Origin: Branchiostoma floridae
Taxonomy: Eukaryota > Chordata > Leptocardii > Amphioxiformes > Branchiostomatidae
NCBI RefSeq assembly: GCF_000003815.2
Contig: NC_049995.1
Coordinates: 18,995,252-19,057,251 of the forward strand
DNA length: 62,000 nt
Reading direction: 5' to 3'
Under the pieces are notes generated by a model that saw only the letters and a program-made list of their open reading frames with translations, made no database searches and had not been told where the DNA came from. Within the stretch, counting starts at the first letter, position 1, and every line of letters begins with the position of its first letter. The position numbers and the translations under genes are program-made. Shown here piece after piece: positions 12,815-23,000 of the stretch.

Positions 12815-13250
12815 ACTGCTGAACACCTTTCCGTGCGTCAGGTGTAAGAACAGAACCGCTGAACACCTTTCCGTGCGCCAGGTGTAAGAACAGAACCGCT
12901 GAACGCCTTTCCCTGCGTCAGGTGTAAGAACAGAACCGCTGAACACCTTTCCGTGCGCCAGGTGTAAGAACAGAACCGCTGAACGCCTTTCCGTGCGCCA
13001 GGTGTAACAACAGAACCGCTGAACACCTTTCCGTGCGTCAGGTGTAAGAACAGAACCGCTGAACACCTTTCCTTGCGTCAGGTGTAAGTACAGAACCGCT
13101 GAACGCCTTTCCGTGCGTCAGGTGTAAGAACAGAACCGCTGAACACCTTTCCTTGCGTCAGGTGTAACAACAGAACCGCTGAACACCTTTCCGTGCGTCA
13201 GGTGTAAGAACAGAACCGCTGAACACCTTTCCGTGCGCCAGGTGTAAATC
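12815..13250. repeat. 40-bp minisatellite, about 11 copies
   Basis: Unit 'gaacacctttccgtgcgtca' plus 'ggtgtaagaacagaaccgct'. Each unit contains CAGGTGTAAG on the plus strand, which resembles an E-box or a weak 5' splice site. Confidence 0.96.
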
Positions 13251-14350
13251 ACAGCCACAGCAGTCGTGTGCCTCCTGCCCTTTCGGCTACATTCCTGTGC
13301 TGATGTCACCTGTGCGCTCACCTGAACACATCTGCCCCGGGCTACCTGCCGAGGCCAGGTGTTGTCATGACGTCACGGGGACAGGTAAAACTCGCCTCTT
13401 AAGTTGTTACAATTATCTAGTCCGGCATATTTCAGTAGAATCTTTCCGGATGTTGTCATATTTACTGACATCTTTCCGGGGTAGAATGTCTTACGGACAT
13501 ATAGAGCAGTTCTGAACCCTCCGCTAGGGGGCGTGACAGTCCTACTGTGTATAGCATATAACCTACGTGTAGTTTTTACTAGGTTAATGCAAGTATTCTG
13601 ATATAACGCCTTGGTCTATATTGTACATTTTCTTTTAATATTGCATAGCCTACTGCATACTCAGTTGCCTTATATGTACAACGTTCATCACTTTGTCTTT
13701 AATACCTTTCACTTGTTCTGCAGTGAACTTTGACTTTACAAAACGGCTGGCCTGTTTGTTGACAAAGCAGTTTGCATGTCATCTCGCCTGTGAGCCCGTG
13801 CCTGGCGGGATTTAGTAATTTTTACCAGCTAACTTGTAGGTGCCGTTTATCTGGCCTGCTTGTCCGTAAGTGACAGGTCTGATTCTCGGCTCGCACGCGA
13901 CTCAAGGATCCACGGATGGACGCAGCTGTGACGTCATGGCCAAGCAGATGTGGGGCCGGGGAAGAAGACCATGACGCTTTTAGGTGTTTTTTTTTTCTGA
14001 CAACCCAAGAAAAGGATCAACCAATAAAAGCTACAACCCACTCCCCCATCTTAAAATTGTAACACTATGCTGCGCTGTAACAAAATGCGCCACCTAGCAG
14101 CGCTAGTAGGTACTGCATACTGCAATAAGGAGCCCTGAAACATGTCACCCCCTGGCGACACTCTGGTGTACAGCAGGCAGAAGAAAACGTCATGGCCCTT
14201 ACGTCTCTCACAGGACAAAAAGTACCGGCAGCATGTTACCTTTTCAGTGGGCGGACTTTTCTGGCCAACTCATTTCTTGCAGAATTATGTTTGGTGGAAG
14301 CTAATACAGTAGTAGCGGCCAAAGGAACTCTTTCTTTTTATCGTTTTCAA
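13251..14350. other. No gene recognised
   Basis: No conserved frame, no repeat array. This may be downstream flank of IRS; the polyadenylation site of IRS could not be placed. Confidence 0.4.
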
Positions 14351-14351
14351 T

Positions 14352-14685
14352 GACTGGCGGCCATCTTGGACCCAAGCATCCCACCAACATGGCGGCCATC
14401 TTGGACCCAAGCATCCCACCAACATGGCGGCCATCTTGGACCCATGCACCCCACCAACATGGCGGCCATCTTGGACCCGTGCATCCCACCAACATGGCGG
14501 CCATCTTGGACCCATGCATCCCACCAACATGGCGGCCATCTTGGACCCGTGCATCCCACCAACATGGCGGCCATCTTGGACCCGTGCATCCCACCAACAT
14601 GGCGGCCATCTTGGACCCATGCAACCCACCAACATGGCGGCCATCTTGGACCCATGCACCCCACCAACATGGCGGCCATTGATAA
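14352..14685. repeat. 35-bp minisatellite with YY1-like motifs, about 9.5 copies
   Basis: Each unit contains CAACATGGCGGCCATCTTGG, which holds a YY1-type core (ATGGCGGC and its near-inverse GCCATCTTG) on both strands. Differences between units are confined mainly to the spacer (acccatgcatccc). Confidence 0.95.
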
Positions 14686-14854
14686 CTTCAGATGCAGTCT
14701 ACCTGGAACAGTTGTGTCCTTACACGAACCTGTCTTCTGTAAAAACCGCTACCAAGAAAAAAACAACACAACATCAAACACACATTTACCTGTCTGAGAT
14801 CATTTTTACTGAACAACAGAGTCGGCAGCAGTGGGGTTTACATGACAGTGATGG

Positions 14855-15235
14855 TCACATATCACTCATATGTTGTTCATGTGATGTTCACATGTTGCTA
14901 ACATGTTGTTCACATGTCATTCACAAGTTGTCCATGTGATGCTCAAATTTTGTCCATGTGATGCTCAAATTTTGTCCATGTAATGTCCACATGTTGTCCA
15001 TGTGATGTCCACATGTTGTCCATGTGATGTTAACATGTTGTCCATGTGACGCTCACATGTTGTCCACATGACGCTCACATGTTGTCCATGTGACGCTCAC
15101 ATGTTGTCCACATGACGTTCACATGTTGTCCATGTGATGTTCACATGTTGTCCACATGACGTCCATATGTTGTCCATGTGATGTCCACATGTCGTCCACA
15201 TGTTGTCCATGTGACGTCCACATGTTGTCTGGTGA
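14855..15235. repeat. ~20-bp CATG-rich minisatellite
   Basis: About 18 imperfect units of 'cacatgttgtccatgtgatg' and variants, rich in short palindromes (acatgt, ccatgtgg-like). Confidence 0.9.
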
Positions 15236-15851
15236 AGTTTGGATTATTACACGACTGTGTCACCATCATTGAGGGACTATCTACTTCCATCGTCCATTCT
15301 GACATTGTCAACAGAATTTGTACATACATTATCTAGTCTAAGATATCTATAACAGGCTTTAAGCTAGAGTAACTCTGAGGTTGGCATTTTGAGGCTTTGG
15401 CAGTAAATATTTCACTATCTCCAGGCTGGTCTGTACAGACCTGGTAATCTGAGAGGTTTGAATTTCAGTCCTTGATCCGAGCGCATTTCTGGCGCGCGAC
15501 GTAAAAACAACGGCAGAAATGTTGCACATGAAGCGCCCGGTTACGGGCTGGGCCCCGCCCGGACACGGGCCGGAACCACACAGGGCGGAAATTATGGGAC
15601 AAAATTCATTCATTTCATTTCGTATCATATCATATCATATATCATGTCATATCTCTGTACAGTGTATTTCCACAAGTGCAGACCCGAGGCGCTGCAGAAT
15701 GCACAGGACACGGCCCAAATACTTACAAATCAGCTTCTTACAAGTTCATACAGAAGGATCACTGAACAAAGTCTTTGTACAGAAGTTCTCGCTTTCTGCG
15801 GCAGACACCCTCCCATGGTAACCATGACGACACCCCTGGTTACCATGGTGA
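15236..15851 (-). other. Likely IRS 3'UTR (extent unknown) with (ATCAT)n
   Basis: Directly downstream of the IRS stop. A short atcat microsatellite lies at 15622-15655. I find no clear minus-strand AATAAA here, so the 3' end is not assigned. Confidence 0.4.
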
Positions 15852-17071
15852 TCAGAATCTGCCGTCCCGATCGTGGTACTTGGGCGAGGTGTTGCGCAGC
15901 CCCTCGGATTTAGTAAAGTCGATGCTGGCGTACGGATTCTCGTCAGCCTTGTCCTCCGAACTCACGCTGCTGCGCGGCGAGCGCGTTGCCTTGGCGACGG
16001 GGTTGTCGTCGCCGGCGGCGCCCTCGCCCTCGTCGGAGGGCAGGTCCAGCGAGATGTAGTTGAGTTCCTTCTCGCTGCTGACGGACGAGTGCCGCGAGCC
16101 CGGCTGGGAAGACTGGGTCAGCCCGCCGCCCTGACGCGACCCCAGTGAAACGTTCTCGTACGAACTGCCTGACACCGGGCTGGCGCCGGTTACCGCGGTT
16201 ACTGGGCTGGCACCGGCTGCAGTTTCCACGGTTACGGGGCTGGCGCCGCCCTCCGGACTCTCCTTCGAGTTCTTCACCACGGAGATGTCCGCGGACGTGC
16301 TGAACACCGGGGAGTGTCGGATTACCCCTTGAGACGACAGCCCCTCGTCCTCGCTGGTCAGGCTGTCCTGCTTCAGCAGCCCCGGAGACTTTCCCGCGCC
16401 CTTCTCCGGACGCTCCGCGATGCTCACCGGCGCCATCAGCGAGTAATCGCTCACGTGGATCTTTGGCGAGGGCTTCTCCGACGGATATGTCAAGTTCATG
16501 TACTCGGAGCCGTCCCCTTCTGAGCCCGGCCCGTCCGCGCCCTTGGTACTGTAATCGATATTGACGTACTCGCCCGGGCTGCGCGGCCGGCCAGATTCCT
16601 CACCCGAATAGATCCCGGACTCAGATGTCGACGTTTTCCCGTCAGCCGCGGAGGTTCGCGACTCGTCTGAGGACGCGACCCCGCCGTCACCCGATATGTA
16701 GTCCATGACCGCGTAGCCGTCGTTGGGTGCGGCGGTGGGCGTCACGTTGATGTACTCGTGCTGATTGGTCAGCCTGAGCGTGGTTGGACGGTTGGTTCCC
16801 CCCGGCGATGACGATAGATGGTGCTCTGCGGGGAGAGACGACGATAACCGCTCCGACGCCGACAGCCGCTCCGAGCCCTTCGCGCCGAAGTCCATGGCCA
16901 TGTAGTTGTCGTCCTGGGTCGTTTGTCCGGTTCTGCGAGCGGTTTCTGTGCCGGTTCTGCGCGGCTGCATCTCCATGTGAACGTAGCCGTCCGTAGCCTC
17001 CATCTGACCCTTCTCGATTACGGCAGCCGGCGGGGACGATTCCGCGGACGGGGAGTACACGATATACGTGT
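15852..17071 (-). CDS. IRS: IRS exon 11 (C-terminal tail, stop)
   Basis: 1,220 nt from TTCAGTTCCAG/ACACG to TGA (15854-15852). Two overlapping acceptors six bases apart (17077 or 17071) are both in frame and differ by two residues. It encodes [32 protein letters not shown] (GRB2-type), [17 protein letters not shown] and PYASIDF (SHP2-type pair), ending KYHDRDGRF. The exon is GC-rich and Ser/Pro-rich with strong coding bias. The alternating motif order matches the tail of vertebrate IRS1. Confidence 0.95.
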
Positions 17072-20000
17072 CTGGAACTGAACAGAAAGGTACGTGTTAT
17101 CGTACTTATCAATCACATGCAATAGCTCTACACATACAATAGCTCCACACATACAATAGCTCCACACATACAATAGCTCCACACATACAAGAGCTCTACA
17201 CATACAATAGCTCCACACATACAATAGCTCCACACATACCGGACACATACAAGAGCTCTACACATACAATAGCTCCACACATACAAGAGCTCTACACATA
17301 CAAGAGCTCTACACATACAAGAGCTCTACACATACAATAGCTCCACACATGCAATAGCTCCACACATGCAATAGCTCGACACGTACAGTAGCTCTACACC
17401 TACAATAGCTCTACATCTACAATAGCTCTACACGTACAATAGCTCTACACGTACAATAGCTCTACACATACAATACCTCTACACATACAATAGCTCTACA
17501 TATACAAGAGCTCTACACGATGTACGTGTCTGGAACTGAACAGGAATGTTCACGTTATGATCATTGTACTTATCTGTAACTCAATCAACCACATACAATA
17601 GCTCTATAGGCTAGAGCTGAAGGAAGTTTAGCACAAACACCTGACATCGTCAGTTCCTGTGCACAAACTAACATCATCAGTTCCCGTGCACAAACACTGT
17701 TCATGGGTAAACTTACATCACCAGTTCTGTGCACAGACAAACTTTCATCAGTAAAACTACATCATCAGTTCCTATGCACAAAACTAAATTTGAATCTAAA
17801 AATTTCTGGCAAGACAACAATTTTGAGTAATAAAAGGAAGCAGGTGTTTGGATTGTGAATGTTTTTATTGTAACTCCAAGCAGAAGAGGAAAACCTTACT
17901 TGAAGTGTTTGGCAGTGCCTGTGCCACTGGAGACATGCTCATATAGGATGAGTCATCGTTGTTGTTGTTGTTCTGTCTGTTATCCGGTCTCTGATTGGCC
18001 CAGATCTGCATGTACTCCGCGTGGTCAGGTGACCGGCTTCCCGGTGACATCGTCACGTACGGGTCGCCGTTGGCTGGGCGACGGGTGACTATCTGTCGTG
18101 GCGCCGAAACACTCGAAGGGCTCATGCTCATGTAGGACTCGTCCACTGGAGAGGGGGAGAGAAAAACACATGGTGATCACAAGAGTCACATGGTAATCAC
18201 ATGATGGGCTCATGGTGATCACATGATAGTCACATGATGGACTCATGCTCAAGTAGGACTGGTCCACTGCAGGAAAAATATAAGGGCACTTTTTTTCAAA
18301 AACATGTGTTAAACAGGCCTATGAGTTTAGGTTCATCTGAAACAACCAGAGGGGTGAGTAGAACAGAAAGAAACAACATGCCGACACCTGGGATCGAACC
18401 CGGGCCGGCAGATTACAAATCCAACGTGCATATCGTTCGGCCAAAAGGCTTAAGCCGTTAGGCGTCTTCGGTTTAGCAGTCCTTGAACACCACTGTTACA
18501 CTAAGCTCACTGTCCTGCACAAATATCTGAGAGGCTAAGTTGGAAAAGTGACAATCTAACTGCGGTTCGTACGTCTCATGTCGGTTGTCGTGGGCGGGGT
18601 CCCCGGCGACATCGGCATGTACCCGTCCTCCAGCCGCGAGCTCAGCGTCGTGGGGCTCCCGCGCCCGATCCCGCCCGACATCGGCATGTACGACCCCTCC
18701 TGGGGTGTGGAGCGGGTCGGGTAACCCACGTCCTGGGGCGCCGACCGCGTGGGGTAGCCACCTGGGGACACAGGAAGGGTTAGTGGCACATGGTGGTCAC
18801 ATTATAGCCAAATTGGTCCTTACAAAAAAAGAGGAATTGTAAGCTTTTGTGCTTGCTCAGATTTAATGCACTGGTGGAATTCTGCTGTGGACGTCTGTGG
18901 ATTGCAGTTTTTAAAGTCACATTTTTAAACCTTTCCTGGCCACCCCCTGCTTACCCCCCTCGCTACTTACACCCCCCCCCTTACCTGGGAATGCAGGAGC
19001 CATGGGCACGTAGCCACCCCCCTGGCTACACCCCCCGCCTTGGTTACAGCCCCCCTTACCTGGGAATGCAGGTGCCATAGGAACATATCCGTCCCCCCCA
19101 CCTTCCTCTCGGATGGGCGTGTGGCTGGGGGAGTCTGGGGTCAGGCTTCGGCCGGAGGGGACGTACCGCCTGCAACAACAACACGAATATGAATGAATAC
19201 AAGAGACTACAGTACACTTTACCTGTCCGTCTGTACATGAATCATAAATCGCCTACCCTGACCCCACAACACAAGCTTATACGTGTCAGTTGTAGTCCTT
19301 CTAGAGTTGCTGTCTTTCAGAGTCTCAAACAAAACCTGCTCTTGCATTTATAAAAAAAAGCTGCTAGGGGGCAGAAATCAATAAAACTTACTGCAAATAG
19401 TGATCGCTGGAGGCTGGGCTGGAGTCATACTCATCCATGGAGACCATTGTTGATACTTACTGTTGGTACTTACTGTTGGTACTTACTGTAGGTACTTACT
19501 GTTGGTACTTACTGTGGGTACTTACTGTAGGTAGTGATGGTACTTACTGTAGGTAGTGATGGTACTTACTGTAGGTAGTGAGGGTACTTACTGTAGGTAC
19601 TTAGGGTACTTACTGTAGGTAGTGAGGGTACTTACTGTAGGTAGTGGGTGTACTTACTGTAGGTAGTGAGGGTACTTACTGTAGGTAGTGGGTGTACTTA
19701 CTGTAGGTAGTGAGGGTACTTACTGTAGGTAGTGAGGGTACTTACTGTAGGTAGTGAGGGTACTTACTGTAGGTAGTGAGGGTACTTACTGTAGGTAGTG
19801 ATCGCTGGAGGCTGGACTTGAGTCATACTCGTCCATGGAGACCGTACTCCCGTCGCTGGTGTACTCCATCAGGCCCCGGCTGATCGGCAGTGGGTGGGCG
19901 TACTGGTCCGACGCGAAGCCTGTCGGGCTGGGGCTGCACGGAAACAAACATGGTAAACAATCATTGTAAACAAACATGGTAAACAAACAGGTGGGTAAAC

Positions 20001-23000
20001 ACACGATAGTACATATTATGGTGAAGAAACACTGTTCGTAGAAGATGATGAAAACCTAAACAGACAAAATCGTCTCCTCCCAATGTTTACAGTTTTTAGA
20101 TTGTCTAGTGGTCTCCCCCCAGAGGTTCCTTACCTAAGTGGTCTCCCCCCGGTGTTAGCTTCCCTGAGTGGTCTCCCCCCGGTGTTTGCTTACCGAAGTG
20201 GTTTCCCCCCGATGTTTGCATACGGAAATGGTCTCCCCGATGTTTGCTTACTGAAGTGGTCTCCCCCCAATGTTTGCTTACCGAAGTGGTCTCCCCCCGA
20301 TGTTTGCTTACCAAAGTGGTCTCCCCCGATGTTTGCTTACCAAAGTGGTCTCCCCCAGGTGTTTGCTTACCAAAGTGGTCTCCCCCCGATGTTTGCTTAC
20401 CTAAGCAGTCTCCCCCAGGTGTTTTCTTACCGATGTGGTCTCCCCCGATGTTTGCTTACCGAAGTGGTCTCCCCCGGTGTTTGCATACAGAAGTGGTCTC
20501 CCCCCGGTGTTTGCTTACCAAAGTGGTCTCCCCCGATGTTTGCTTACTGAAATGGTCTCCCCAGGTGTTTGCTTACCAAAGTGGTCTCCCCCGCTGTTTG
20601 CTTACAGAAGTGGTCTCCCCCCGGTGTTTGCTTACCAAAGTGGTCTCCCCCGATGTTTGCTTACTGAAATGGTCTCCCCCCGGTGTTTGCTTACCTAAGC
20701 GGTCTCCCCCCAATGTTTGCTTACCTAAGCGGTCTCCCCCCCGGTGTTTGTTTACCTAAGCGGTCTCCCCCCAGAGTTACTTACCTGAGCAGTCTCCCCC
20801 CGATGTTTGCTTACTGAAATGGTCTCCCCCCGGTGTTTGCTTACCTAAGCGGTCTCCCCCCAATGTTTGCTTACCTAAGCGGTCTCCCCCCGGTGTTTGT
20901 TTACCTAAGCGGTCTCCCCCCAGAGTTACTTACCTGAGCAGTCTCCCCCCGATGTTTGCTTACTGAAATGGTCTCCCCCCGGTGTTTGCTTACCTAAGCG
21001 GTCTCCCCCCAATGTTTGCTTACCTAAGCGGTCTCTCCCGGTGTTTGCTTACCTAAGCGGTCTCCCCCCAGAGTTGCTTACCTAAGCGGTCTCCCCCCAG
21101 AGTTGCTTACTTAAGCGGTCTCCCCCCAGAGTTGCTTACCTAAGCGGTCTCCCCCCAATGTTTGCTTACCTAAGCGGTCTCCCCCCGATGTTTGCTTACC
21201 TGAGCGGGCTGCCTGAGATGGGGGACTGTGAGAGGGAGCCCGCGGCCGACACGGAGCGGTTGAACATGCCGTGGGACCCGATGACGGACCGCGGGCTGCT
21301 CCGCTGGTGGATCGCTGATAACCGTGTCCGATTTCTGCTGGGGCTGCAGAGGGAAAACAGAGTTTGTCATCGCTGGAGTCTTCCTGCTGCTAGTAAACAA
21401 ACACTAGTGGTTCCATGTTGCTTGTGTAGTTACCAAAAATAAAATTTGTCCTGTGGAATTAGTTAAAGTTTTCCTGTGTCGATAAAGATGTTGTGACTGA
21501 AAGTGAAAGTTCTTTATCAGACAGAATGACAGTGAAAGTTTTTGTACAAGTGAAAGTGGTGATGTGCAGTTAGTGAAAGCTGTTCAGTGTAGTCAAAGCG
21601 AAAATTGTTAACCAGACAGGACTGTTGAAAGTCAAAGTTGTTTACCTGACATGAATGTTGAAAGTAAGAGTTGTTTACCTGTCAGGACTGTTGAAAGTGA
21701 AAGTTGTTTACCTGACAGAACTGTTAATAGTGAAAGTTGTTTATCTGACAGGACCATTGAAAGTGAAAGTTGTTTACCTGACAGGACTGTAGAAAATGAA
21801 AGGTAGAGTTGTTTACTAGACATGACTGTTGAAAGTGAAAGTTGTTTACCTGACATGAATGTTGAAAGTAAAAGTTGTTAACTGGACAGGACTGTTGAAA
21901 GTGAAAGTTGTTTACCTGACGGGACTGTTGAAAGCGAAAGTTGTTTACCTGACAGAACCATTGAAAATGAAAGTTGTTTACCTGACAGAACCATTGAAAG
22001 TGAAAGTTGTTTACCTGAAAGATCTGATGAAAGTGACAGTTTTTTACCTGACAAGACTGTTGAAAGTGAAAGTTGTTTACCTGACATAACTGTACAAAGT
22101 GAAAGTTGTTTACCTGACATAACTTTTGAAAGTGAAAGTTGTTTACCTGACAGGACTGTTGAAAGTGAAAGTTGTTTACCTGACATAACTGTACAAAGTG
22201 AAAGTTGTTTACCTGACATAACTGTTGAAAGTGAAAGTTGTTTACCTGACAGATCTGATGAAAGTGAGAGTTGTTTACCTGACAGGACTGTTGGTCTTCA
22301 TCTCGCCCTCGCTGGTGGTGCGGTACCTGGCGCCGCCTCTCCCCGGGGCGGTGGGGAGGGAGTCGCAGCGCATGCGGCTGCGGGTGGGGAGGGTGTGGCT
22401 CAGCGCCATGGTGGGGACGGTCCCGGTCATGCGCCGCCCCGCGGGAACCGGCAGCGGGTTGGACGAACCGGAGCTGCGGCTGCGCGGCCGGAACTCGTCG
22501 TCTGAACTGATGGCTTTCATCGAGCTGCGGGAGAGAACAAACAATGTTAGGATGCTGCAGTGCTGTATTAGTTTCAACTCTGACCCTCACTAACTCAAGT
22601 GCTCATGTTCACCCCTCTCTGACCTGAAGATGGCCTTATAGATGTTCACCTCTAACCTCTGACCTGTACTGAGATGAGGATGGCCTCGTGCCTGTTCACC
22701 TCTAACTCCTGACCTGTACTGACCTGAGGAAGGCCTCAAGCATGTTCACCTCTGACCCCTGACCTGTACTGACCTGAGGGTGGCCTCGTGCATGTTCACC
22801 TCTGACCCCTGACCTGTACTGACCTGAGGATGGCCTCGTGCATGTTCACCTCTAACCCCTGACCTGTACTGACCTGAGGATGGCCTCGTGCATGTTCACC
22901 TCTAACCCCTGACCTGTACTAACCTGAGGATGGCCTCAAGCATGTTCACCTCTAACCCCTGACCTGTACTGACCTGAGGATGGCCTCGTGCATGTTCTGT

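Noticed and set aside
12815-13250. CRISPR-like array
   Set aside because: Units are contiguous tandem repeats without unique spacers, in a eukaryotic genome.
14285-14939. Several overlapping frames of 110-171 codons on both strands
   Set aside because: The 35-bp array has no stops on either strand; the peptide is purely periodic.
16496-17112. Minus-strand frames of 64-141 codons overlapping exon 11
   Set aside because: Shadow frames of the GC-rich IRS tail; the IRS frame has family motifs.
18376-18470. Functional tRNA-Thr gene
   Set aside because: B-box is perfect, but the acceptor stem cannot pair and the T stem has a mismatch; best seen as a tRNA-derived repeat.
20083-20759. Plus-strand frames with CLPKWSPP repeats
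   Set aside because: Antisense reading of the intron 6 minisatellite of IRS.
21724-22590. 288-codon minus-strand frame with QVNNFHFQ repeats
   Set aside because: Wrong frame of exon 5 running into the 33-bp intron array; the spliced frame is different.
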